NCBI GenBank assembly: GCA_003988855.1
Contig: QYAI01000027.1
Coordinates: 226,747-290,746, forward strand
DNA length: 64,000 nt
Direction of reading: 5' to 3'
DNA from: Arachnopeziza araneosa
Taxonomy: Eukaryota; Ascomycota; Leotiomycetes; Helotiales; Arachnopezizaceae
The translations under genes were made by a program, and so were the position numbers. The notes beneath the pieces are model-generated. The model saw nothing but the letters and a program-made list of their open reading frames with translations, searched no databases and had not been told where the DNA came from. Shown piece after piece: positions 10,412-21,505 of the stretch. Positions within the stretch are counted from its first letter, which is position 1. Each line of letters starts with the position of its first letter.

Positions 10412-13400
10412 ATGAACTCGCAACAACAACCTCCACTCCTCTCTGCACACACACCAAAACCCTTAGCAAAGCCACCAGCTACTTCTCCTACTTCTTCCTC
10501 AACCAAATACTCAACAACATCCAGGGATGATCTCTCATCCACACCTTCCATCCAGCTCGCCACTCTCACCTTGCCCAAATCTGGTGGAGCCATCTCTTCC
10601 ATCGGCGAAAAATTCAGTACAGATCCAACCACCGGGACTGCCAAGCTCGTGATTCCTATCGCAGTGACCGGCATTGATACACGTGGCTCTGCGTCGCCGT
10701 CACTAAACTTGTCGTACAATTCAGGGTCGGGCAATGGTATCTTTGGTTATGGCTGGAGTCTGTCCCTAGGTCAAATTACGAGAAAAACGTCACTCGGATT
10801 ACCAAAATATTTTGATAATATCAAAGATGTTTTACCAGTTGAGCAAGATACCTTCATTTTGTCTGGTTTTGATGACCTTGTCCCCGAACTGGCATACTCT
10901 GCGAGTGGAGACTGGACGCCTCTTCAACCAAGTCAGAGGACTCTGAACAGTGTGGACTATTTTGTGCACCGGTATCGTCCACGTGTGGAAGTCGCTTTTC
11001 AACGCGTTGAAAGATGGATCTCTACCGATGGAAAAAGCTCTCACTGGCGAACGATCTCGTCCACGAATGTTACTTCGATATATGGGTTTAGTGCAGGAAG
11101 CCAAATCGCTGATCCATTGGATGCCACCCGAATATTCTCGTGGCTTTTATCAGAAGTTCGTGATGATCGAGGAGGCCGGTACATAGTCCAATACAAACCT
11201 GAAGACTCTACTGGTGTTGACATTACCCAATCCAATGAACGAAATAGAACTCCTCAAAGCCGATCTGCTAATCGCTATCCAAAACGAATTTACTACGGAA
11301 ATTTCATGAGTACTTTGAATCCTTCTTCCAGTGATGAAGACGAGCAGTGGTACTTTCAGATCGTCTTCGATTATGGAGAGCATGATAAAGCAGCCCCTAC
11401 CCCGACGGACAACGGGAATTGGGGGATCCGGCGAGATTCCTTCTCTACTTATACTTCTGGCTTCGAAATTCGTACCTATCGTCTCTGTCAGCGTGTCCTC
11501 ATGTTTCACAACTTCCCAAACGAGCCTGGTGTCGGATCTGACTGCTTGATCAAGTCAACAGACTTCTATTACGCCGACGTCCGTGGGACATCTGATTCTT
11601 TCAATTTAGGAAACGATCTAGGCACGTTTCTTACATCTGTCTCACCAATGTCCTACCGCCGTGTAGGAAACAGTTATAATTCTGCAGCCTTTCCGCCAAT
11701 TGAATTCACGTTTTCATTTGCTACCATCGACCCCACTATCCATGAATTTGATCCGAGGAGCGGGGAAAATCTTCCTTATGGTATAGATGAGAAAAATTAC
11801 AAGTTCATCGATCTTAATGGAGAAGGCATCGCGGGTGTGCTCTCAGAGACTACTGATAACGGGTCTTTAATGTATAAACCACCTTTAGGCGATGGAAAAT
11901 TTGGATCAGTTCAAACTTTGCCTTTCAAGCCAAATTTCTCAGTGTTCAGTGAGTATCGAAAGTTGATGGACCTTGAGCGAGATGGATCACTGGATGCTCT
12001 CGTTCTGGACTCTTTTGATAGTGGATTTTCCAGAAGAACTTGGGAAGATTTGCATCCTGAATGGCTACCCTTCAAGAAATTTTTGTCTATTCCCAATATT
12101 GATTGGAAGGACGAAAACCTTCGATTCATTGACCTTACTGGTGATGGTCTATCCGATGTCTTGATCAGCCAAGACGAAGTATTTACTTGGTATCAAAGTC
12201 TTGGAGGATACGGATTTAGTGAAGCCACTCGTCTCTTCAATGCACCAAATGATGAAGAGGGACCACGCCTAATCTTTGCAGATACCTTGCATTGCATATT
12301 CTTGGCTGACATGTCCGGAGATGGACTTGTCGATATCGTGCGCATTAGATACGGTGAAGTCAGTTATTGGCCAAACAAAGGCTACGGTCAATTCGGTAAA
12401 AAGGTTTCCATGGATAACGCCCCTTGGCCGGATCACCCTGATGCATGGGATCCGGCAAAGATTATTTTGGCAGATATTGATGGTAATGGATTAACCGATA
12501 TGGTATACCTTGGACACGGGGAAGTCCTTATATTTCAGAACCATTCAGGTAACTCTTGGTCAGAGGAAAAACAGCTACCATGTGCTCCAATCACGGATAA
12601 TTGGAAACATGTTCAAGCGGTTGATCTTTTCGGCAATGGGACAATCTGTTTGCTATGGAGCTCCTCGCTCACTACGAGTGAGCAAAGTATGCAATACATT
12701 GACCTGATGAGTGGAATCAAGCCCAACCTTCTGACTTCTTATATCAACAACACAGGTACGGAAGTGAAGCTCTATTATAACCCATCAACCAAATTTTATT
12801 TGAAGGATAAAGTTGAAGGAACGACTTGGATAACTCGAATACCATTCCCTGTTCAAGTCGTCGAAAAGTATGAGACGCTCGATCACGTGGGACGAACTGC
12901 CCATAGCTGTCATTACGTGTATCATCATGGATATTATGATGGAGTTGAGAGAGAGTTTCGAGGATTTGGTATGGTCGAACAATTTGATACCGAGCACTTT
13001 GACGTTCTCGAAATGCAAGCAGCCGCCCTAATTACCAACATAGATCCAAGAAGCAACATTCCGCCAGTTTGGACCAAGACGTGGTATTCTACCGGCCTCT
13101 GGATGGGAGATGGTCAAATCTTGTCCTACTTTAGAAGTGAGTATTGGAAAGAGCCTGGAGGATTATCAGACCAAGAACAAATCAAAATGCAGATTACAGA
13201 CACTCAACTTCCAACAGGCACAATAACACGGGATGGAACCACACATCCCTATGCCATGACTCCGCTCGAGGCAATGGAAGCTTGCCGAGCTCTTCGTGGA
13301 AAAGTTTTGCGGCAAGAGATATTCGCACTCGACGATTCTATACTTCAACCTCTTCCGTACACTGTGTCTGAAAATAACTTCTTGCTCAATCTCCTACAAA

Positions 13401-16400
13401 CCCGAGGAACCTTCAACCAACGCTGTGTATTTATGGTCCAAGAGCACGAGTCTATCCACTTTTCATATGAGCGATACACTCAAGCCTCGATTTCCGGCCG
13501 GACTTTGTGTTCTCCAAAAGTAATGCACACTATGAACTTAATTTACGATCCCTTTGGAAACGTCTTGCAAACTGCAACGATTGCCTATGGGCAAAGATTC
13601 CCAGATCCGGATCCGCATGGTATTCTCATACCTAATGATTTACAAAAGAAGTCTATCCACATCTTCACTTATGATGAATATGATTACACCAACGCGATAG
13701 ATCAGCCTGATGATTGGCGTGTCCCACTGGTTAGTGAAAATAGATCCTATGAGCTTCGAGGGATCACCATTAACAATACCGATCCGCTGATCACCAATTT
13801 ATTTTCAGTCAACGATCTTCTACATTTCATTCAGGAGGCTAGTGATGGTAGTCATGATTTGCCGTTTGAGGACTGGCAAGGCGAAGGTGCACCAGCTGGC
13901 ACAACTTCTCGACGACTCTTCAAGCGGATCCGTAATTTATATGAGAAGGATGACTTGTCTACATCACTTCCAGTCGGGGTAGTTGAATCCCGTGCGATAC
14001 TCTTTCAGACATACAGCATGGTTTATACCGAGCAATTACTCCAAGAAACTTTCGTTGAGTCTGGGAAGGTAGCATCTTCAACAGAAATGGGAAATTATAT
14101 GATAGAAGGTGGATTTATTAATCTTGATAATGATGGTAACTGGTGGACTCCATCCGGACGATATTTTTACTCTCCAACCCCATCCGATACCCCTAACCAA
14201 GAACTTCAGTACGCCCTTGAAAATTTCTTCCTACCTCAACGATATCGTGACCCATTCTACACAGCATCTTTTAACACAGAAAAATCCGTCGCTTATGATA
14301 CTTATCGACTACTTCCTCAAGAAACAACCGACGCTCGTGGAAATCGTATCACAGCTGGCGAACGTGACACAAATTCAACGAATCCACTCGTTCAAAACGG
14401 ACTCGACTACCGGCTGATGACAATCACGTTGACTATGGACCCTAATCAGAACTTAACTGCCTTTGCGTTTGATATCCTAGGGATGCTTGCTGGTACGGCA
14501 CTCATGGGAAAACCAGGTCAAAATGTTGGTGACTCCTTGGCAGGATTTTCTGCAGACCTCTCAAACACTGAGATTGCGAGTTATTTTGGGAATCCTGTCG
14601 CTCAGGCGGCAGGCTTACTTGCAAAGGCCAGTACTCGATGGGTCTATGACATTTGGGCATTTTACCGAACAAAATCTCAGCCAAACCAGAATCCATGCGC
14701 CGCAGCGAAAATGTCCCGCGAGACCCATGTTTCAGATCTTGCTACAGGAGAAGAAAGTAAAATCCTACAAACTTTGGGCTACTCAGATGGGTTAGGACGG
14801 AGAATTCAGTCAAAAACTCTGACTGACTCTGGTCCCGTACCACAGCGTGATTCCACAGGAAATATCATCACTGGGCCGGATGGACAGCCATTGATGACGA
14901 GTACTCCGATTGACCCTCGCTGGGTTGGCACTGGATGGGTTGTTTACAACAACAAACAACTCCCAATTCGTCAGTACGAACCTTTCTGGACTGATCTTTC
15001 CACCTTTGAATTCAATACCCAAATTGGAGTTAGTCCTACCATATTTTACGATCCGCTAGGGCGTAGCGTGGCAACCCTTCACCCAGACCACACGTGGGAA
15101 AAATTTGTCATCAGGCCATGGTATTTGGAATCATGGGATCAAAATGACACAGTCGGAATCAACGACCCGAAAGCAGACAGAGATGTTGGTGACTTCTTTG
15201 CACGGTTACCAGATGCAGATTATCTCCCAACTTGGTACCAAGCACGAATTGGTGGTGAATTGGGTACGGAGGCGGGAAAATGTGCTCAAAATACTGCTGT
15301 TCATAACAATACTCCTTCTATCTCGCATATGGACCCGCTTGGGAGGGCGTTCCTAGTTGTTGTCGACAATACTTTCAAGTATGGTGACGCCGCTCCTTCT
15401 GATCAAGCGACGGAGCAATTTTATGAAACAAGAAATGACATTGACATACAAAATAATGTGCGGCAAATTCTAGATTCCAAAAGTCGCCAAGTTGCCAAAA
15501 ACATCTTCAACATGATATCACAGATCATAAATCTTGAAATTATGGATTCTGGTCAACGATGGGCTCTTTTCGATGCTACAGAGCAACAAGTTTATGCATT
15601 CGACGACAGAGGATTTAGGTTCCACCATTTATTCGATGAATTGAGACGGAAATCTCATATATTTCTACGGCAAGGTACTGGTCAAGAGCTTTTGTATGAA
15701 AAGGTTTCCTATGGGGACTCAAAGACGGCGACAACGCCAGAAGCTAATAACCTTCGATTACAAGTAATCGAATCCAAAGATCAGGCAGGAATCATGACAA
15801 CGGACTTGTACGATTTCAAAGGTAATTCGTTGAGCAAGACCAGAGCTTTGGCTCAAAATTACCGAGATACTCATGATTGGAATAACACTATACCTACCGA
15901 GAACCTTACTTTTACCACATCAACTACATACAATGCTCTCAATCTTCCCACTTCTACAACATTGCCAGACAAAACAACCGTCCACATCAGCTACGATCTG
16001 GAAAGTCGTACCCAAACAATCAGCGCTAACATGCGAAATTCGAGTTCGGCTACCTCTTTTATATCGAGTATTGCATACGCCGCCAATGGGCAACGTGCAT
16101 CTGTTGATTATGGAAATAATGCTTCCACAAGCTATGAGTATGATTGGCCTACTAAAAGACTATCTCATCTCATCACTCGCCGCAACGCCCAGACATTTCC
16201 TGGCGACTGCCCGCAGCCCTCTGTTCCATCTTGGCCTGGTTGTCAGATCCAGAGTCTCTTTTATACCAACGATCCCGTTGGTAACACCACAAACATCCGA
16301 GATGACGCGCAACAAACTATATTCTTTCGTAATTTGCGTGTAGAGCCGAGTAACTACTACATATTTGACTCTGCGTACCGTTTGATTGAGGCGGGAGGAC

Positions 16401-18384
16401 GAGAGCATCTAGGCCAAACTGGAGGAGTTCCGAATGCGCCTACACCACCAGGACCTTCCAACAAATTCGGTGGTGATCTTCCCAGTCCAAGTGATGGAAA
16501 TGCAATGGGAACTTATGTTGAGCGTTATTATTACGATTCAGAGCAAAACATTACGTCTCTCAAACATCTGGGCTCTGACCCTATCAATCCTGGTTGGACA
16601 AGGACTTACAATTATACCGAACCGAGCCAGCTAGAGCCAACGGTGTTCAATAACAGACTCAGCTCGACCATCATAGGGACGACCACAGAAACTTATTCAT
16701 ATAATTCAGATGCTGGCCTCCATGGGAACATGACATCAATGCCTCACCTGCCGATCATGAACTGGGATGCAAGAGACCAGCTACATATTTCTTCTAAACA
16801 GAATGTTACCAATGGTGGGACTCCCGAGATGACATATTACGTTTACGATGAGGCTGGACAGCGTGTTCGAAAAGTCACGGAAACTTATGCCGCACCGGGC
16901 ACGACTCCGACTCGGAAATCCCAAACTATATATCTGGGTGGATACGAAATACACTCACGATTCGCAGCTGATGGGACGACGACAACTTTGGTACGCGACA
17001 GTGTTCATATCCTTGACAGCTCGACCACTGTTGCAATCGTTGAGAATCAGACGAAAGGCGGAATTTCCTCTGACAACTTGATTCGCTACCAGCTCGGAAA
17101 TCATCTTGGTTCGGTTACACTAGAGTTGGACGACACTGCGGCGGTTATTACTTACGAGGAGTATACTCCATATGGAAGTTCGAGCTATTTCACGGTCGGG
17201 AAGAAAGTTGAAGCGCCGAAGCGGTATCGGTATACAGGGAAAGAAAAAGACGAGGAGGAGACTGGGTTGTACTATTTTGGAGCTCGGTACTACGCACATT
17301 GGCTGGTAAGCTTCTTTCATACCACTTTATGATATTTTTATGAGAGCAGAGAGCTATCTTCAGAGAAGATGTGATGTTTCAGGCTTGTCGACACATCTTG
17401 TAAGCTGTCAGTTGTTTCTGACTTGCTAATTTTTGTTAGGGAAAATGGACCAGTAGTGATCCCGCTGGATTCGTTGATGGATTGAATCCTTTCATATATG
17501 CGAAATCTAACCCAATTAAACTGGTTGACGCAACAGGTTTGGATTCTGGTACACCAAAGGATTTCCAACTCAAGATGCCAGTGCCGGCTCGACCCCCAGA
17601 CTTAGGACCAACGGTTGGATCCAATATCCAGCTCGTCGACCCACTCCCAATTCCATCAGCCGATTTCAACACGGCGAATTCCAGCATGTCTTCCAAAAAT
17701 TCGGGACCTCCAATCGTCAACCTCAATCTACCCCAGCCAGCATCTAATGGCGCTCAGTTTCAACAACCGGGTTCGCCTACTATTCCAAAAGCCCCATCGT
17801 CACCGTCAAAGAGCCTTCCAGATCTCAAAATACAAGTCAACAACTTTGGCCCTTTTAAATCAGGGGCTTTAGAGATTCCTGGCAAACTCACTCTCACACT
17901 GAAGCCTATCCGCGGGATAGTGATCTCCGCACATGGCCAAGTAAACCTCAGCCTGGGCTCCTCAACTCCCGCATCGTCTTCTACTCCGGCTCCACCTTCC
18001 AGTCCGCCAGGCTGGACTGCTGGTATCGATATCTCCAGCGAGCAAAAGGTCCGGATCGGCGGCACCGATGGGGAGAAGCACGCAGCGTTCAACAAGGTCG
18101 CTGCCGCCTCGGATTCCTTCTCCAAACCATTGCCTACCAACCCGGCCCCGACAGATTTCATCGGCCCAGTTGCCAACGCCGCTTCCTCGTTTGTAAACTA
18201 CGGGAATGCAACGGTGGTTAAACCGAAGCCGGTCTGGAGTGTCGGGTTAGGGGTCACGAATAACAATACTCCTGTCACAGCCGCTTCCTTTCAGAACTAC
18301 GGGATTGTCAATCATGAGCTCACTTGGGGTAGGAGTGGCTTGGGGCAGTGGACTGGTAACATAACTGCTACGCTTCATTGGTAG
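10412..18384 (+). CDS. fused TcB-TcC (SpvB/TcdB-Rhs) Tc toxin subunit, two exons
   Basis: Predicted exons 10412-17305 and 17440-18384 give 2,612 residues. In bacteria TcB and TcC form a hollow cocoon that holds a cleaved C-terminal effector and delivers it through TcA. Seen in order: Ser/Thr-rich N-terminus; SpvB domain at about 50-330; FG-GAP/VCBS-like propeller repeats at about 565-715, with repeated D-x-(T/S/D)-G-(D/N)-G-L motifs; TcdB middle domains including the REFRGFG signature near 847; RHS/YD repeats; and the RHS-associated core at about 2225-2330. The conserved DPAGF and D-x-x-G core-end motifs (17458-17538) fall in exon 2, followed by about 280 variable residues. Reading through the intron would stop at 17332, before those motifs. 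Bacterial TcB and TcC are often separate; here they are fused. Effector function is unknown. Confidence 0.92.
17306..17439 (+). other. spliceosomal intron in the TcB-TcC gene
   Basis: The 134-bp segment starts GTAAGC and ends TTAG, with a TGCTAAT branch-site-like motif about 14 bases before the acceptor. Removing it keeps phase 0 and lets the Rhs core motif continue directly into exon 2. Unspliced, the frame stops at 17330-17332. It is predicted from sequence, not from RNA. Confidence 0.85.
17542..18381 (+). other. hypervariable C-terminal (effector) region of the TcC part
   Basis: This part follows the Rhs-core end motif DATGL, where bacterial TcC proteins cleave themselves by an aspartyl mechanism. 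It is about 280 residues: the first 180 or so are rich in Pro, Ser and Thr, and the last 100 are rich in Gly, Asn, Val and Thr and look beta-forming. I recognise no enzymatic signature such as the ADP-ribosyltransferase or deamidase motifs of some bacterial TcC effectors. It is described as a region, not an assigned toxin activity. Confidence 0.6.
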
Positions 18385-19110
18385 GAGAGACTGACTATTG
18401 GCTGTTTTGTTTTAATTTCATTTCTTCTCTCAGTTGCGCGTTCTTTGACGTCCTTTTTGTCTGCAATCTTATCATTGAAAGAATAATCTAGCAAATCTCC
18501 TTAACATTGACTTGCCGTCTAACATGCGCTTCTTCTAATTGTGAGTAAGGTGAGTTGTTCACGTGATCTTAGTCAGCGTGCGAATATCCCTAGGGATTTA
18601 GCTCTTCCCTTCCCTTCCAGTACTACCTCTTTTCTTCTACCCTTCTTTTTTCATTTACCATCTACGACCGAAGCCCACTAGGTTGGGAGCCGTCTATCAA
18701 GGCTCAAAAGCAGCATCACGAAGCCACGACAACTTCATTCGACGAAATGAGTGTCGAGTCAAGTCAGTTCATCGTCTCAACACCGTAATCCAGGGCGCTG
18801 ACTTGAGGAAACAGCTGTAGAAGACGCACCCTACGATGTTCCAAAAGGGTAAGGTGATACGGGGAACACGCTTACCACTTTCAATTCATTTCATCCCTTC
18901 ACCATCTCTCAACCCTCAATGTCAATGGAATACTTCTTTTCTGCTCAATCATCTCTGCCCGAGCAAGGTGTAACTGCACTTGATCATCCAGCACCAGTAC
19001 ACCGTCACGAACTTGAAACGGTAGCTAGATTCGCGGAAGTTGAATCATCCATCAGACACTTGCTTGATACATCTCGAGTACAGAAATCCACAACTGCTGG
19101 ATATTCTCAG
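18385..19110. other. intergenic, no supported gene
   Basis: About 730 bp downstream of the TcB-TcC stop. Pyrimidine-rich stretches occur at 18600-18660. A 69-codon frame at 18919-19128 has no recognisable features and runs into the LTR-like element, so it is not called. Confidence 0.5.
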
Positions 19111-19281
19111 TGTTGGGAGACAAGATAAATTCAGGAAAAAGCTGATTCATTGCTAGCTACTGTGCCGGTTCCTTAAAGGCCACCGGTCTTGTTGACTAAC
19201 TAGCTTCCAGTCTTGCCCTAAGCCAAGTCCTGTCTCGTGACCTGTGCACGTCCTGCCTCGTGCTACTACTGTCTCGTGACA
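19111..19281 (+). mobile_element. LTR-like element, copy 1
   Basis: It begins TGTTGGGAGACAAGA, the same 15 bases that begin the element at 21756-21890 on the other strand. It shares about 95 bp with that copy, including the palindromic CCGGTTCC...ACCGG core and CTAACTAGC. A plausible end is CTCGTGACA at 19281, which would give TG...CA termini. No target duplication is evident (CTCAG before, GTACT after). It could extend further: sequence to about 19400 holds a TTTAAATACC box. It may be an LTR of an eroded retrotransposon. Confidence 0.5.
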
Positions 19282-19424
19282 GTACTGACGCTGGGAAGTC
19301 CATCATCCTCGGTTCATCGTTTAAATACCTACCTATGGCCTCGGCATTGTATTGAAGAATAGAAGTATGCTAGCTGTGAGCATCAGGAGTGAATAAATTG
19401 CTTACTGGACAATCACGCCTCCTT

Positions 19425-20187
19425 TCATGTATTGGCGCAAAGGGTATCTTGGGTCGCCCAAAGCAAGTCCATGCCGACTGATCGGAGCCATAATAGCCAA
19501 ATGGGTTCATACCTCACAAAGAACGTCAAACTGTTTGTGCTTCCAAACCGATTAAGATTTTCTGTATATGGAAAGTTTTCATGTAGAAGGGGACCCGAAG
19601 GCCACCTGATTCCAGACTCCAAAGGATAATAGTCTCTAGAGCGGCGGATCAGAATAGCCAAGATGACCCCTTCGACTCCAGCCCAGATGCCATCATGTTT
19701 TGATGTCATGTTAGCCTTCTCGATATCTGATAGCAGGGTGTAGTGGATCCTGAACATCCGTGGTCTTAATTCGAGCCTTGGTCGCTACATCTCTGGGTTC
19801 TTGAACGTCCACACTGTTGCCGAAAAGCACGCTGTTGTCGATCCTGAACATTCCTGGCCTGGATTCAAGCCTTGAGTTTTTGAAGGTCCACGCTGTGGAA
19901 GATCTTGGAATCATGATCTCAATATTCAATTGAGAACCCATCTGGTCCTGCCCAGTAAACTCCAAACGTGCGCTGATTGGGACTCCTTTCAAGTCCTTTC
20001 TCTTTCCTATTTTCCCGATCAGAAACGACTGATTCGCCTTCTCGCACCTCAATACCCCATACGTGTACGGGGATGTGGGTTTTATATTGGTAGGGAAGCC
20101 ACCCTCTGGAGTGAATTTTTCAGGATAGTCGGCGAAGCTCAATGTGTTGAGCTGCTTCCATTGACCGGTGGGATCTGCTGTATTCAT
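19425..20187 (-). CDS. unrecognised small ORFs, possibly one eroded gene
   Basis: A 158-codon frame (20187-19711) and an overlapping 110-codon frame (19757-19425) lie here. I do not recognise either. The first has no signal peptide or membrane segment. Its C-terminal part is encoded by an imperfect tandem duplication (19747-19910), and the second frame begins inside that duplication. This fits a frameshifted or rearranged gene better than two genes. A real product is possible but unsupported. Confidence 0.25.
19747..19910. repeat. imperfect tandem duplication, unit about 97 bp
   Basis: Both copies start ATCCTGAACAT (19747 and 19844). They continue with matching blocks TTCGAGCCTTG/TTCAAGCCTTG, then TTCTTGAACGTCCAC/TTTTTGAAGGTCCAC, with a short gap in the second copy. 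Confidence 0.65.
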
Positions 20188-21505
20188 AGAAGCGTCCCAA
20201 GTTGGAGGTTACCAGAGTAATTAAAATGGTGTTCAAGAATGTGCGAGAGGAATATTTATTTGACACGCCACAGCAGTAATATCCCAAGAACCTTCAGCCA
20301 TTGCGGAATACATCAAGTCAAGCAACCGCTTGACGGTAAGTAAATGCGTCGAGACAAATCAAGACATGCCAATACGTACGGTAATTAATCAAATATTATT
20401 TTTGTTGTCAAAAGATCGATTCAGGATTGTTGGTTGTCATAAGAAGGAGTGGGAGGAGGTTGTAATTGTTTTCGCGACTGTTTATCCTCATACCCAAAAC
20501 GGACTCGCTTAGATGGCGATCACGTGACTTTGCTTTCACGAGTTGAGATTGCCAAGCAGCTCTGTAGGAGTCTTGTCTCACTCGAGCAGCCTTATAAGCT
20601 TCCAAATTCTGATCGAAACACATTTGTTAGGCTCAGGCTAATGACTACGCCACATCAATTGGTATGCAGTTTCATATTACTACTATCCTGAGCTCATCAC
20701 ATCTGATATTCTATAGAGCAAAGTGGAATGGTTCTTGTGCTTCGTCAAGATCAGCCGAAAGCTACGTACATTAATCATTCCAGAAGAACAGCGTCCTCTT
20801 TTCAATTCAGATGGTTGCCTTGACGGTTCTCTCCTTCTTTAGAAGAACCTGTTTACACTTCTACACTCAGATCCAGATATCTTTGACCGTAGGATAGAAT
20901 TAGATTGGTTGCATGGTGGTCTGAAGGGGTTTATGGACGGATCTCTAAGAGCATGGTTTGACTTTAGTAGAGAGTGTAGACAACAACGTACGCCTGTAAA
21001 CACAACCAACCCTCGGAGCTTCGATCTTAGCTGTTCGCTCTTCAGGTATAACATACTAATCGTTTCAAGCAAGTTCTAGGCAACCTGGCAGACAACAAAG
21101 TCGAAACCTGTGTAACAATTACATAAAGATAGTCGAAATCTTGAGCTTCTACATGGAAGGGAATTGTAGAGAAAAACGGGAGATTTTGAAAAGATATACA
21201 TGTAGTCATGAGACTTGTGGTGAGCCACCCCTGCCTCACTCCTAACGAGCAAGAGTTACTATCCATCTAACCTTGAAAGAGGTTACCTAATTGTCATGGC
21301 ATTTTCTAATTACCTATTACAGGCTATAAACATAAGCATCATTCCATTCGTAACAAGTATCATTATCATCAAGTTGAGTCTGTCATAGATTGATATCATA
21401 CGTCTCTCCCTACCACAAGGGAAAGGTCAAAGCGACGGCAGCTCAGACCTGTGTTCTCGCACACCTCCTTTGTCATTCCCTCCTGCAAAATCCATCCCAA
21501 TCTCA
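20188..21505. other. intergenic, no supported gene
   Basis: About 1.3 kb. The frames here are short and show no family features. It is flanked by LTR-like copies on both sides and may be relic transposon sequence, but I see no reverse transcriptase, integrase or transposase coding. Confidence 0.5.

Noticed and set aside
10387..10734. Minus-strand ORF of 115 codons over the TcB-TcC start
   Set aside because: It lies opposite the SpvB-coding sequence and has no recognisable features; antisense shadow.
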